Positions 1-5,299 of a stretch of DNA of 7,995 bases are shown in pieces. The notes beneath the pieces are model-generated. The model had not been told where the DNA came from, searched no databases, and saw only the letters and a list, made by a program, of their open reading frames with translations. The stretch lies in NCBI RefSeq assembly GCF_938040765.1, contig NZ_CALIAA010000302.1, positions 1 through 7,995 on the forward strand, given 5' to 3'. Each line of letters starts with the position of its first letter. The first letter of the stretch is position 1. Source of the DNA: an uncultured Fretibacterium sp. (GTDB lineage Bacteria; Synergistota; Synergistia; Synergistales; Aminobacteriaceae). The position numbers were made by a program, and so were the translations under genes.

Positions 1-1274
1 CCGCATCCCTCTACACGGTGACCGGAGCGTCCTTCTCCGTCGTCGACCTGCCGGTCTCCGACCCCGCATGGTCGGACTACTCCGGCGGCATCGCCGCCCA
101 GATGGGCATCCACACGGGCGTGACCAGCAACATGGGGGCCAGGAAAGGCGGGGCCGCCGCCGGCCTGAAGGACGGCGAGAAAATCGGCAAGGCGGGCACG
201 ATCCGCTTCGAGTCCCTGGGACGGAAGGTCGAGATCGACGTCTCCGCGGACGACACGGTGAAGAGCGTCATGGACCGGCTGCGTTCCCAGGCGGGAGACT
301 GGCTCTACGTGAACTACTTCGACGCCCGGATGGGGGACAAGAACGGTCAGGCGGGCGATTATCCCATCCTCTCCATCGCGGCCAGGGACGGCTCCGCCGT
401 CAACGTGGTGGACGTCAAGGGCAGTGTGGCACGGGAGAAGCTGGCCTTGAACACCGGCATTCAGGGCGAAAAAAGCTTTTTGGATGCGGCGGGGAACCTG
501 CTTCCGGCGGAGATGTGGGAGGAGGGTCACACCCCGGCACGGACCTTCGACGTCACCGTGGCGGGATACACCCACACCATCGACCTGACGGCGATGCGCG
601 ACACGAACGGCAACGGCAGGATGGACGTGCAGGACCTGGTTGCAACGATCAACGCCCGAATGCAGGATTACGACGTACGGGCCGAGCTGAACAAGGACGG
701 ACACCTCGTCCTGTGGTCGCCGCGGGGATACGCGGTTGCGGCGAAGGCCTCCCAGCTGAAGGCGGACGGCTCGTTCGACTCGGACATCACCGACACCTTC
801 TTTGGCGCGGGCGTTTCGGCAAAAACCCCCTATCGGGGCGGCTACAAGCTGGAGGACGCGGCCCGGCCGGGTCCAAACGGCGACAACACGATGCACACGC
901 AGAACGTGACGATCCGCAGCGGGGCGAACCAGAGAAAACAGGACATCTTCGGCGTGCTGGACGACGTGATCGCCGCCGTGAAGTCCGAGAACCGCACCGC
1001 GATCTCCGACGTCATGCTCCCGCGCATCGACCGCTTCATCGACAACCTTCTCAAGGTGCTCTCCACCAACGGGGCGCTCCAGAACCGCTACGAGAGCAAC
1101 AAGGCGCGGCTGGTGGCCGATGACGTCCAGATGACCGAGTCCCTGCAGGACCTGGTCTCGGTCAAGCCGGAGGAGGCGATGACGGAGCTGATGATGGCCA
1201 AGTTCATGCAGGAGGCCAGTTTGTCGGTCATCTCCCAGATCATCCAGCCGACGCTGCTGAACTTTCTGAGGTAG
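1..1274 (+). CDS. flgL: Flagellar hook-filament junction protein FlgL (HAP3), 5' end outside window
   Basis: FlgL joins the hook (through FlgK) to the flagellin filament outside the cell. The frame is open from base 3 to the TAG at 1272-1274. A GTG at 18 is the first start-like codon but is unlikely to be the real start, because the conserved N-terminal helix of the family is missing and must lie upstream. The last ~110 residues carry the flagellin-like C-terminal helix, with NRYESNKARL and the ending IIQPTLLNFLR, very close to known FlgL ends (ILQPTLLDFLR). The middle is an enlarged variable region. A stretch near residues 180-235 (counted from the GTG), with DLVATINARM followed by DGHLVLWSPRG, resembles the flagellin hook IN motif. 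An EF-hand/dockerin-like loop (DTNGNGRMDVQD) sits at residues 195-206. With over 420 residues visible, the protein is longer than the ~317 of E. coli FlgL. fliW follows 70 bases downstream. The family call is firm; the loop's role is unknown. Confidence 0.88.
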   Translation, partial: ASLYTVTGASFSVVDLPVSDPAWSDYSGGIAAQMGIHTGVTSNMGARKGGAAAGLKDGEKIGKAGTIRFESLGRKVEIDVSADDTVKSVMDRLRSQAGDWLYVNYFDARMGDKNGQAGDYPILSIAARDGSAVNVVDVKGSVAREKLALNTGIQGEKSFLDAAGNLLPAEMWEEGHTPARTFDVTVAGYTHTIDLTAMRDTNGNGRMDVQDLVATINARMQDYDVRAELNKDGHLVLWSPRGYAVAAKASQLKADGSFDSDITDTFFGAGVSAKTPYRGGYKLEDAARPGPNGDNTMHTQNVTIRSGANQRKQDIFGVLDDVIAAVKSENRTAISDVMLPRIDRFIDNLLKVLSTNGALQNRYESNKARLVADDVQMTESLQDLVSVKPEEAMTELMMAKFMQEASLSVISQIIQPTLLNFLR

Positions 1275-1285
1275 CGTGCGGCCGG

Positions 1286-1337
1286 GGACGAACGAGGAAC
1301 AGGATGGACGAGGAACATAAAGGACAGGGTATAGGGA
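1286..1337 (+). promoter_or_regulatory. GGA-rich fliW leader with 10-bp direct repeat, possible CsrA-binding region
   Basis: Seven GGA triplets begin at 1286, 1296, 1302, 1306, 1312, 1322 and 1335, all within 52 bases between flgL and fliW. A perfect direct repeat, ACGAGGAACA, occurs at 1292-1301 and 1308-1317 (16-base period). The last GGA lies in the purine stretch AGGGA (1333-1337), seven bases before the fliW ATG, which is the only candidate Shine-Dalgarno. CAGGATGG at 1301-1307 (preceded by C1300) is shared with the first flagellin leader hairpin. CsrA recognises GGA in RNA, so autoregulation of fliW-csrA is a reasonable inference. None of these triplets sits in an obvious hairpin loop, which weakens the case. 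Confidence 0.4.
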
Positions 1338-1344
1338 TAGAAAA

Positions 1345-1827
1345 ATGCCGGAGACTTTTGTGAGCGAGCGCTTTGGAGAGATTACGTACACGCAGGACGA
1401 CGTCCTGTCCTTTCCCCGCGGCCTTCCCGCGTTTGAGAACAACCGGAGCTGGGTCCTTGTTGGGGACGAGGACAAGGCCGTCAAATGGCTGCAGAACATC
1501 GAGGACGGTGCGTTGGCCCTGCCGGTGACGACGCCGGACGCCGTGATGCCGGACTACAACGCCCGCATCCCTGAGGACGAGCTGGAGCTGGTGGGTTCGA
1601 TGGACCCGTCGGACCTGGCGCTCCTCATCGTGGTGTCCATCCCGGAGGCGGCGCCGTGGAACATGACCGCCAACCTGAGGGCCCCGATCCTGCTGAACCT
1701 CAAGACGCACCGGGCCGTTCAAGTGATCGCCCTGAACGAGGAGTATCCCATCCGTCACGTCGTCTTTCCGGAGGACGTTCGGGAGACGATGAAGCGGACG
1801 GCGATCCTCCAGGGGGAGACGAGCTGA
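1345..1827 (+). CDS. fliW: Flagellar assembly factor FliW, CsrA antagonist and flagellin-binding protein
   Basis: FliW is a small cytoplasmic protein that binds either newly made flagellin or CsrA. When flagellin is secreted, FliW is free to hold CsrA and so relieves translational repression of flagellin. The 160-residue product fits the family (about 130-160). Recognisable family features are FGEITYTQDDVLSFPRGLPAFE near the N-terminus (usually F-P-x-G-[IL]-P-G-F-E; here Ala replaces the last Gly), MTANLRAPILLN near residues 107-118, and QVIALNEEYPIRH near 125-137. The ATG at 1345 is preceded by a weak AGGGA at 7 bases. Its stop TGA (1825-1827) shares the A with the ATG of csrA, so the two are almost certainly co-transcribed and translationally coupled. 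The gene sits between flgL and csrA-flagellin, the classical fliW neighbourhood. Confidence 0.95.
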   Translation: MPETFVSERFGEITYTQDDVLSFPRGLPAFENNRSWVLVGDEDKAVKWLQNIEDGALALPVTTPDAVMPDYNARIPEDELELVGSMDPSDLALLIVVSIPEAAPWNMTANLRAPILLNLKTHRAVQVIALNEEYPIRHVVFPEDVRETMKRTAILQGETS

Positions 1828-2129
1828 TGCTGGTCCTCAGCAGAAAGATCAACGAGTCCATCCAGATCGGGACCGACGTCGAGGTCACGGTCATCGACGT
1901 GAGGGGCGATGTGGTGCGCCTGGGCATCAACGCGCCGCAGAAAACGCAGATATGGCGGAAGGAGCTGTGGGACGTCATCGTCGAGGAGAACAGGGCGGCG
2001 GCCAAGGCGGCCAGAGTGGACAAAAATTCGCCCCAGACGGTCCCGACGCCGCAGCTGCCCGTATCGGCCTTCTCGCGGCTGTCCAAGATCAGGACCGTTC
2101 ACCCCGGGAAACCGAGGCGGGAGGAATAG
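1827..2129 (+). CDS. csrA: Carbon storage regulator CsrA, translational repressor of flagellin
   Basis: CsrA is a homodimeric RNA-binding protein that recognises GGA in hairpin loops and occludes ribosome-binding sites. The start MLVLSRKINESIQIG is diagnostic. The RNA-contact residues L4, R6 and R44 (in IWRKE) are present, as is the conserved GDVVRLGINAP core at residues 27-37. The ATG at 1827 overlaps the fliW stop by one base (TGATG), and AGGGGGAG at 1811-1818 gives a strong ribosome site. At 100 residues it is longer than E. coli CsrA (61) or B. subtilis CsrA (74). The extra ~35 C-terminal residues are Pro/Ser/Arg/Lys rich (for example KIRTVHPGKPRREE) and match nothing I recognise. Likely targets are in the window: the flagellin leader immediately downstream and perhaps the fliW leader. 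Confidence 0.96.
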   Translation: MLVLSRKINESIQIGTDVEVTVIDVRGDVVRLGINAPQKTQIWRKELWDVIVEENRAAAKAARVDKNSPQTVPTPQLPVSAFSRLSKIRTVHPGKPRREE

Positions 2130-2192
2130 ATTTCAACAGGAATACTTCAAGATGTTCATGGAAGGGTGGGATGCGGCCGCGAAGGACGCGAC

Positions 2193-2225
2193 TTGAATTT
2201 CCGTTGAATTTTTGTTAAGTTTTTG
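2193..2225 (+). repeat. Three helically phased 11-bp T-rich repeats upstream of the flagellin gene
   Basis: Three consecutive 11-base units can be read: TTGAATTTCCG (2193-2203), TTGAATTTTTG (2204-2214) and TTAAGTTTTTG (2215-2225). Each carries a T-tract one helical turn from the next, in an otherwise GC-rich neighbourhood. This is the arrangement expected of intrinsically curved DNA, an UP-like element or a multi-site operator, placed 100-130 bases before the flagellin start. Function is inferred from position only. Confidence 0.5.
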
Positions 2226-2232
2226 CCGTTTG
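2205..2232 (+). promoter_or_regulatory. Possible degenerate sigma-28 (FliA) promoter for the flagellin gene
   Basis: Flagellin is usually a late, FliA-dependent gene with consensus TAAA-N15-GCCGATAA. The best match is TGAA at 2205-2208, 16 bases, then GCCGTTTG at 2225-2232. The GCCG core is right, but the -35 box is imperfect and the spacer is one base long. It would place the start of transcription near 2238-2242, in front of the leader hairpins. The 195 bases between csrA and the flagellin gene otherwise hold only the repeats, palindrome and hairpins listed here; I see no convincing sigma-54 or sigma-70 promoter. Confidence 0.35.
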
Positions 2233-2234
2233 TT

Positions 2235-2246
2235 TTGAGCGCTCAA
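2235..2246. promoter_or_regulatory. Perfect 12-bp palindrome, possible operator
   Basis: TTGAGCGCTCAA is a perfect dyad without spacer, so it is better suited to a DNA-binding dimer than to an RNA hairpin. It lies just after the candidate promoter, where an operator or start-site element would be. The protein that might bind it is not identifiable from the window. Confidence 0.35.
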
Positions 2247-2249
2247 GGG

Positions 2250-2264
2250 AGACCAGGATGGTCT
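2250..2264 (+). promoter_or_regulatory. Leader hairpin 1 with GGA in the loop (putative CsrA site)
   Basis: AGACCA (2250-2255) pairs perfectly with TGGTCT (2259-2264), leaving GGA (2256-2258) as the loop. If the closing A-U pair opens, the loop is AGGAU. A short stem presenting GGA is the canonical CsrA target, and the sequence ACCAGGATGG is close to the published consensus RUACARGGAUGU. It lies 61 bases before the flagellin ATG and would be the upstream anchor site for a CsrA dimer. Confidence 0.65.
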
Positions 2265-2286
2265 GCAAGGTTCGGATTTTGTGATG

Positions 2287-2303
2287 CGGGGCAGGAAGCC
2301 CCG
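2287..2303 (+). promoter_or_regulatory. Leader hairpin 2 with AGGAA loop (putative CsrA site)
   Basis: CGGGGC (2287-2292) pairs perfectly with GCCCCG (2298-2303) around the loop AGGAA (2293-2297), so GGA at 2294-2296 is fully exposed. It is six bases upstream of the flagellin Shine-Dalgarno. The GGA-to-GGA distance to hairpin 1 is 38 bases and to the Shine-Dalgarno GGA 16 bases, both within the range one CsrA dimer can bridge according to published work. Confidence 0.7.
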
Positions 2304-2308
2304 GACGC

Positions 2309-2314
2309 AGGAGG
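2309..2314 (+). promoter_or_regulatory. Flagellin Shine-Dalgarno AGGAGG containing a GGA
   Basis: AGGAGG lies ten bases before the ATG at 2325, a strong ribosome-binding site that fixes the flagellin start. It contains GGA (2310-2312). In B. subtilis the downstream CsrA site in the hag leader also overlaps the Shine-Dalgarno, so CsrA bound here would directly block ribosome entry. Confidence 0.8.
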
Positions 2315-2324
2315 CTAAGAGAAC

Positions 2325-4964
2325 ATGAGGATTTACCACAACATACCGGCGCTTTACGCTTACAATGCATTGAATGCGACGAACAACGCGCTGCAGAAGT
2401 CCATCCGTACGTTGTCCACCGGCCTTAGGATCAACTCGGCGGCGGACGACGCGGCGGGGCTGGCCATCAGCGAGAAGATGCGCTCGCAGATCAACGGCCT
2501 GAACATGGCGGTGCGCAACGCGCAGGACGGCATCTCGATGCTCCAGACGGCGGAGGGCGCGCTGTCCGAGGTGCACAGCATCCTCCAGAGGATGCGGGAG
2601 CTGTCGGTTCAGGCGGCGAACGACACGCTGACGCAGCAGGACCGGCAGTACATCCAGCTCGAGATCGACCAGCTGAAGAGCGAGATCGACCGGACCTCGA
2701 CGGCGACGCAGTTCAACAAGAAGCGTCTGTTGGACGGGAGCTCCGCGGGCCTGTGGTCGTCGAACGACCTGGCGACGAAGGCGTATATCCGCGGCTCTCT
2801 GCGCCAGATCGACCGGTTCGGCCAGAAGGCGGCGTTCGAGGGGAACTACAAGATTCAGATCAACGCGAACCCCGGCCAGGCCGAGGCGATGAAGACGGAC
2901 GTCTTCAAGATCAAGCACAAGAACGTGGTGATGGGCGTCAGCCTGAACGATCAGGCGGGCGTGTCCGGGCTGCGGGTGGACAACCTCCCGGCGGGGAGCT
3001 ACACGGTGAAGACGGCCGCTGCCGCGGCCGACTCCGGCGTGGCCGTCACGGGGCAGTATGGGTTCTCCGGGAAGTTTCATAAACTGGAAGTGACACCGGT
3101 TCCCGCAGGTACGAAAGGTAAAAAAATCAATGTTTCCGTCAACGGCGTTAGTAAGGAGGTTACGTTGACTGCCGCCGGGACAGACCCCACCTTGGATGAG
3201 ATCGTGACCGCGATCAACACGGCACATGCGGGCCTTGCCTCTAAAGACGGAACCAAACTTGTTCTATCCTCGGCTGTAGGGGCAATCAAGATTACTGATG
3301 GAGATATTGGCGCCAGTTTTGCGACAGCCTTCCCGACGACAGACTCTACTGAAGTACCCGCTACGCTACCAGATCTTCTCACCCCTGATGTGACGGATGC
3401 TAATCTAAAGAATAACGCCAGCATCCTCTACGAGGTGGTCTCGGTCAACGCACAGTCGAAGAGCGTGACGTTGAAGGCGACGGCCAACATCCTGAGGCCG
3501 GACGGCACCGTGACCACCAAAGTAAACGACAACATCGTCCTGACCGAGGGAGATGCGGTTGACCTCAGCGAAAAGCTGGGGCTGGGATCTACCGGAGCGT
3601 TCAAGCTCGAACTCAAGGCGGGGATGACGGGGGCTTTCAGCGTCGGCAGCAAGTTCGTCCACAACGTCACCAAAAAGACCGGCACGGCGGCCAAGGACAT
3701 CACGGTGGAGGTCAGCGGGACGCAGACGGAAACCTGGCCCTTCAAGTGGGGGGGCAACGTCACGGACAAGACCCTGAAGTTCGGCCTGGATGCCGAAAAA
3801 GTGACGGAGAAGGAGCTGCACTTCCGGAACTTCTACCTGAACAGCAAGAACGGCACGGTCTACGAGGGCGACATCGTCCTGAAGACCAACGCCACCAAGA
3901 TGACGGCGGACAAGACGCTGGCGACGTTCGAGGCGGCGTACATCGGCCAGGTGGCCAAGAAGGACGTGCACCTGCGCGACCTGGACAAGTTCTGGGACAG
4001 CCAGGGGCGATTCCTCCTGACGGACCCGCAGACCATCAACATCGCCCAGGGCGACGGCAAGAACACCTCCATCACGCTCTACGCCACGGACACGCTCGCG
4101 GAGCTTCGGAGCAAGCTGAACGGGGCGATCGCGAACGGCCTGGGCCAGGCGCGCTTCGCGGTGAGCCATGCGAACAGCTTCGTCACCTTCGTCGAGGAGG
4201 GGACGAAGCAGGAGTACGGCCTGGAGACGGTTCCGGGCACGTTCATCATCCGCTCCATGGTGGCGGGCGCCGCGGGCAGACTGTCGTTCTCGGGCGACGA
4301 GGACCTGATCAAGGCGCTGTCGCTGAACGTGGTGCAGGAGGCGAAGGAGAACTCGTTTACGGCCTCCATCTACGACGCGCACAACGGGGCGACGGTGGTG
4401 AACAACGTGACGGTGTCGGGCAACCAGCTGATCGGGGTGATTCACCCGAACGTGGACGTGGAGTTCGACCCGATGGCGAACATCAGGGTGGAGTGGAACG
4501 AGAACCTGAGGAACTTCGAGCTGAAGAAGATCGATACGCCCTACGAGACGATCCTGCACCTCGTGGACAACAGCACGGTGTTCCAGGTTGGGGCGAACGA
4601 GGGCGAGGACGTTGCGATCGACATCGGGAACATGTCCGCGGACGCCCTTGGGGTGACGCGGGTGATCGTGACGGACCGTGTCTCCGCGGCGCGTGCCATC
4701 TCGATCCTGGACAACGCGATCGCGAAGGTGTCGACGCAGCGGGCGAAGATCGGGGCGTTCCAGAACTCCCTGGAGCACACGGTGACGAACCTGACGACGA
4801 CGGGCACGAACCTGACGGCGGCGGAGAGCCGAATCCGCGACGCGGATATGAGCCTGGAGATGCTGAACTTCACGAAGCTCCAAATCCTGTCCCAGTCGGG
4901 CACGGCGATGCTGGCGCAGGCAAACCAGCTTCCGCAGACGGTACTGAGCCTCATCCGCGGGTAG
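2325..4964 (+). CDS. fliC: Flagellin, filament subunit, with a very large central domain
   Basis: This is the main filament protein, exported by the flagellar type III apparatus and polymerised at the tip. Residues 1-140 form the conserved N-terminal D0/D1 part (NSAADDAAGLAISEKMRSQI near 37-56). Residues ~787-879 form the conserved C-terminal part (AESRIRDADMSLEMLNFTK, ending QTVLSLIRG). The segment QRMRELSVQ at 88-96 matches the TLR5-recognised, filament-packing segment of enteric flagellins (QRVRELAV). The roughly 640 residues between are surface-exposed variable domains. At least two stretches resemble flagellin hook IN motifs: residues ~265-325 (LDEIVTAINTAHAG, then DGTKLVLSS) and ~565-640 (TLAELRSKLNGAIANG). 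At 879 residues it is far longer than E. coli FliC (498) or B. subtilis Hag (304). Nucleotides ~3061-3420 are much poorer in GC than the rest. The ATG at 2325 is fixed by AGGAGG, and translation is probably controlled by CsrA through the leader hairpins. The symbol could equally be hag or flaA. Confidence 0.95.
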   Translation: MRIYHNIPALYAYNALNATNNALQKSIRTLSTGLRINSAADDAAGLAISEKMRSQINGLNMAVRNAQDGISMLQTAEGALSEVHSILQRMRELSVQAANDTLTQQDRQYIQLEIDQLKSEIDRTSTATQFNKKRLLDGSSAGLWSSNDLATKAYIRGSLRQIDRFGQKAAFEGNYKIQINANPGQAEAMKTDVFKIKHKNVVMGVSLNDQAGVSGLRVDNLPAGSYTVKTAAAAADSGVAVTGQYGFSGKFHKLEVTPVPAGTKGKKINVSVNGVSKEVTLTAAGTDPTLDEIVTAINTAHAGLASKDGTKLVLSSAVGAIKITDGDIGASFATAFPTTDSTEVPATLPDLLTPDVTDANLKNNASILYEVVSVNAQSKSVTLKATANILRPDGTVTTKVNDNIVLTEGDAVDLSEKLGLGSTGAFKLELKAGMTGAFSVGSKFVHNVTKKTGTAAKDITVEVSGTQTETWPFKWGGNVTDKTLKFGLDAEKVTEKELHFRNFYLNSKNGTVYEGDIVLKTNATKMTADKTLATFEAAYIGQVAKKDVHLRDLDKFWDSQGRFLLTDPQTINIAQGDGKNTSITLYATDTLAELRSKLNGAIANGLGQARFAVSHANSFVTFVEEGTKQEYGLETVPGTFIIRSMVAGAAGRLSFSGDEDLIKALSLNVVQEAKENSFTASIYDAHNGATVVNNVTVSGNQLIGVIHPNVDVEFDPMANIRVEWNENLRNFELKKIDTPYETILHLVDNSTVFQVGANEGEDVAIDIGNMSADALGVTRVIVTDRVSAARAISILDNAIAKVSTQRAKIGAFQNSLEHTVTNLTTTGTNLTAAESRIRDADMSLEMLNFTKLQILSQSGTAMLAQANQLPQTVLSLIRG
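3061..3420 (+). other. Low-GC cassette inside the flagellin variable region
   Basis: By hand count this 360-base stretch has 185 G+C (about 51%), against 44 of 60 in each of the two lines just upstream (2941-3060). Codon choice also shifts: A- and T-ending codons such as AAA, GTT, AAT and CTA become common. The reading frame is intact, and the segment encodes an IN-motif-like unit (residues ~246-366). The simplest reading is a recombined or horizontally acquired antigenic module within flagellin. The edges are approximate. Confidence 0.55.
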
Positions 4965-5000
4965 CTCGGGACCGGATAAGTTCTGAGTTGAAAACAGGTA

Positions 5001-5036
5001 ACGCAGCGAGGGGGGCTTCGGCTCCCCTCGTTGCGT
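5001..5036 (+). terminator. Strong hairpin at the end of the flagellin transcript
   Basis: A 16-pair stem (5001-5016 with 5021-5036) is capped by the stable tetraloop C(UUCG)G. It begins 36 bases after the flagellin stop. Two positions (5006/5031 and 5014/5023) are G-U pairs in + strand RNA and would be A-C mismatches in - strand RNA, so the structure belongs to the flagellin transcript. There is no T-run after it, so it may act as a 3' stability hairpin or a Rho-assisted end rather than a textbook intrinsic terminator. Confidence 0.7.
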
Positions 5037-5067
5037 CATGAGCCCCTGGATTTACAACCCGGCAAGC

Positions 5068-5097
5068 AAAAAAAGAGGAGCCCTTTGGCCCCTCTTT
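5068..5097 (-). terminator. Intrinsic terminator of the perR-ahpC-reductase transcript
   Basis: Read on the - strand, 5097-5087 pairs with 5082-5072 in an 11-pair stem with loop AAAG, followed by a run of seven U (5074-5068) that partly overlaps the stem base. The pair 5090/5079 is G-U on the - strand and a C-A mismatch on the + strand, which together with the U-run assigns the direction. It ends the leftward transcription unit and faces the flagellin hairpin, so the two convergent units are insulated from each other. Confidence 0.82.
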
Positions 5098-5125
5098 CAC
5101 TCGAATTCACCCGACGGCCCGCGCC

Positions 5126-5299
5126 CTACATTGACGCCTGCGAGATCATCCAGATCGCCTTGCTGTAGCTCTCGATGTAGCCGTCCATCTTTGCGGAGAC
5201 GAGGTAGTTGTTGGAGGCGTCCGCGTCCGCTTTGATGGCCTTGACGCTCTCCAGGAGATGCTTGAAGTCGCCGAGGAGGGACGCATGGCCGAAATCTTT
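5126..5299 (-). pseudogene. Startless 57-codon coding remnant after the AhpF-like gene
   Basis: Directly after the TAA of the reductase gene (5300-5302) the same frame stays open for 57 codons to a TAG at 5126-5128. The predicted residues look like real protein (for example LLGDFKHLLESVKAIKADAD, then SAKMDGYIESYSKAIWMISQ), and codons are G/C-ending like the neighbours. There is no ATG, GTG or TTG early in the frame; the first Met is at residue 38. No ribosome site is visible either. I do not recognise the family. The likeliest reading is the surviving C-terminal end of a deleted gene. Alternatives are a readthrough extension of the reductase, unlikely since the upstream protein ends where its family ends, or chance. 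The U-tailed terminator follows about 30 bases on. Confidence 0.45.

Noticed and set aside
2161..2324. Sigma-54 promoter before flagellin
   Set aside because: No GG-N10-GC pair with the expected TGGCAC/TTGC surroundings is present.
2133..3227. 364-codon open frame on the - strand
   Set aside because: It covers the flagellin leader and start in antisense and has shadow-like composition.
3405..5039. 544-codon open frame on the - strand
   Set aside because: It is a mirror of flagellin coding sequence; the product is an Arg/Val/His-rich shadow without family features.
3746..5041. 431-codon + strand frame within flagellin
   Set aside because: It overlaps flagellin in another frame, is Gly/Arg/Asp rich, and flagellin is certain to both ends.
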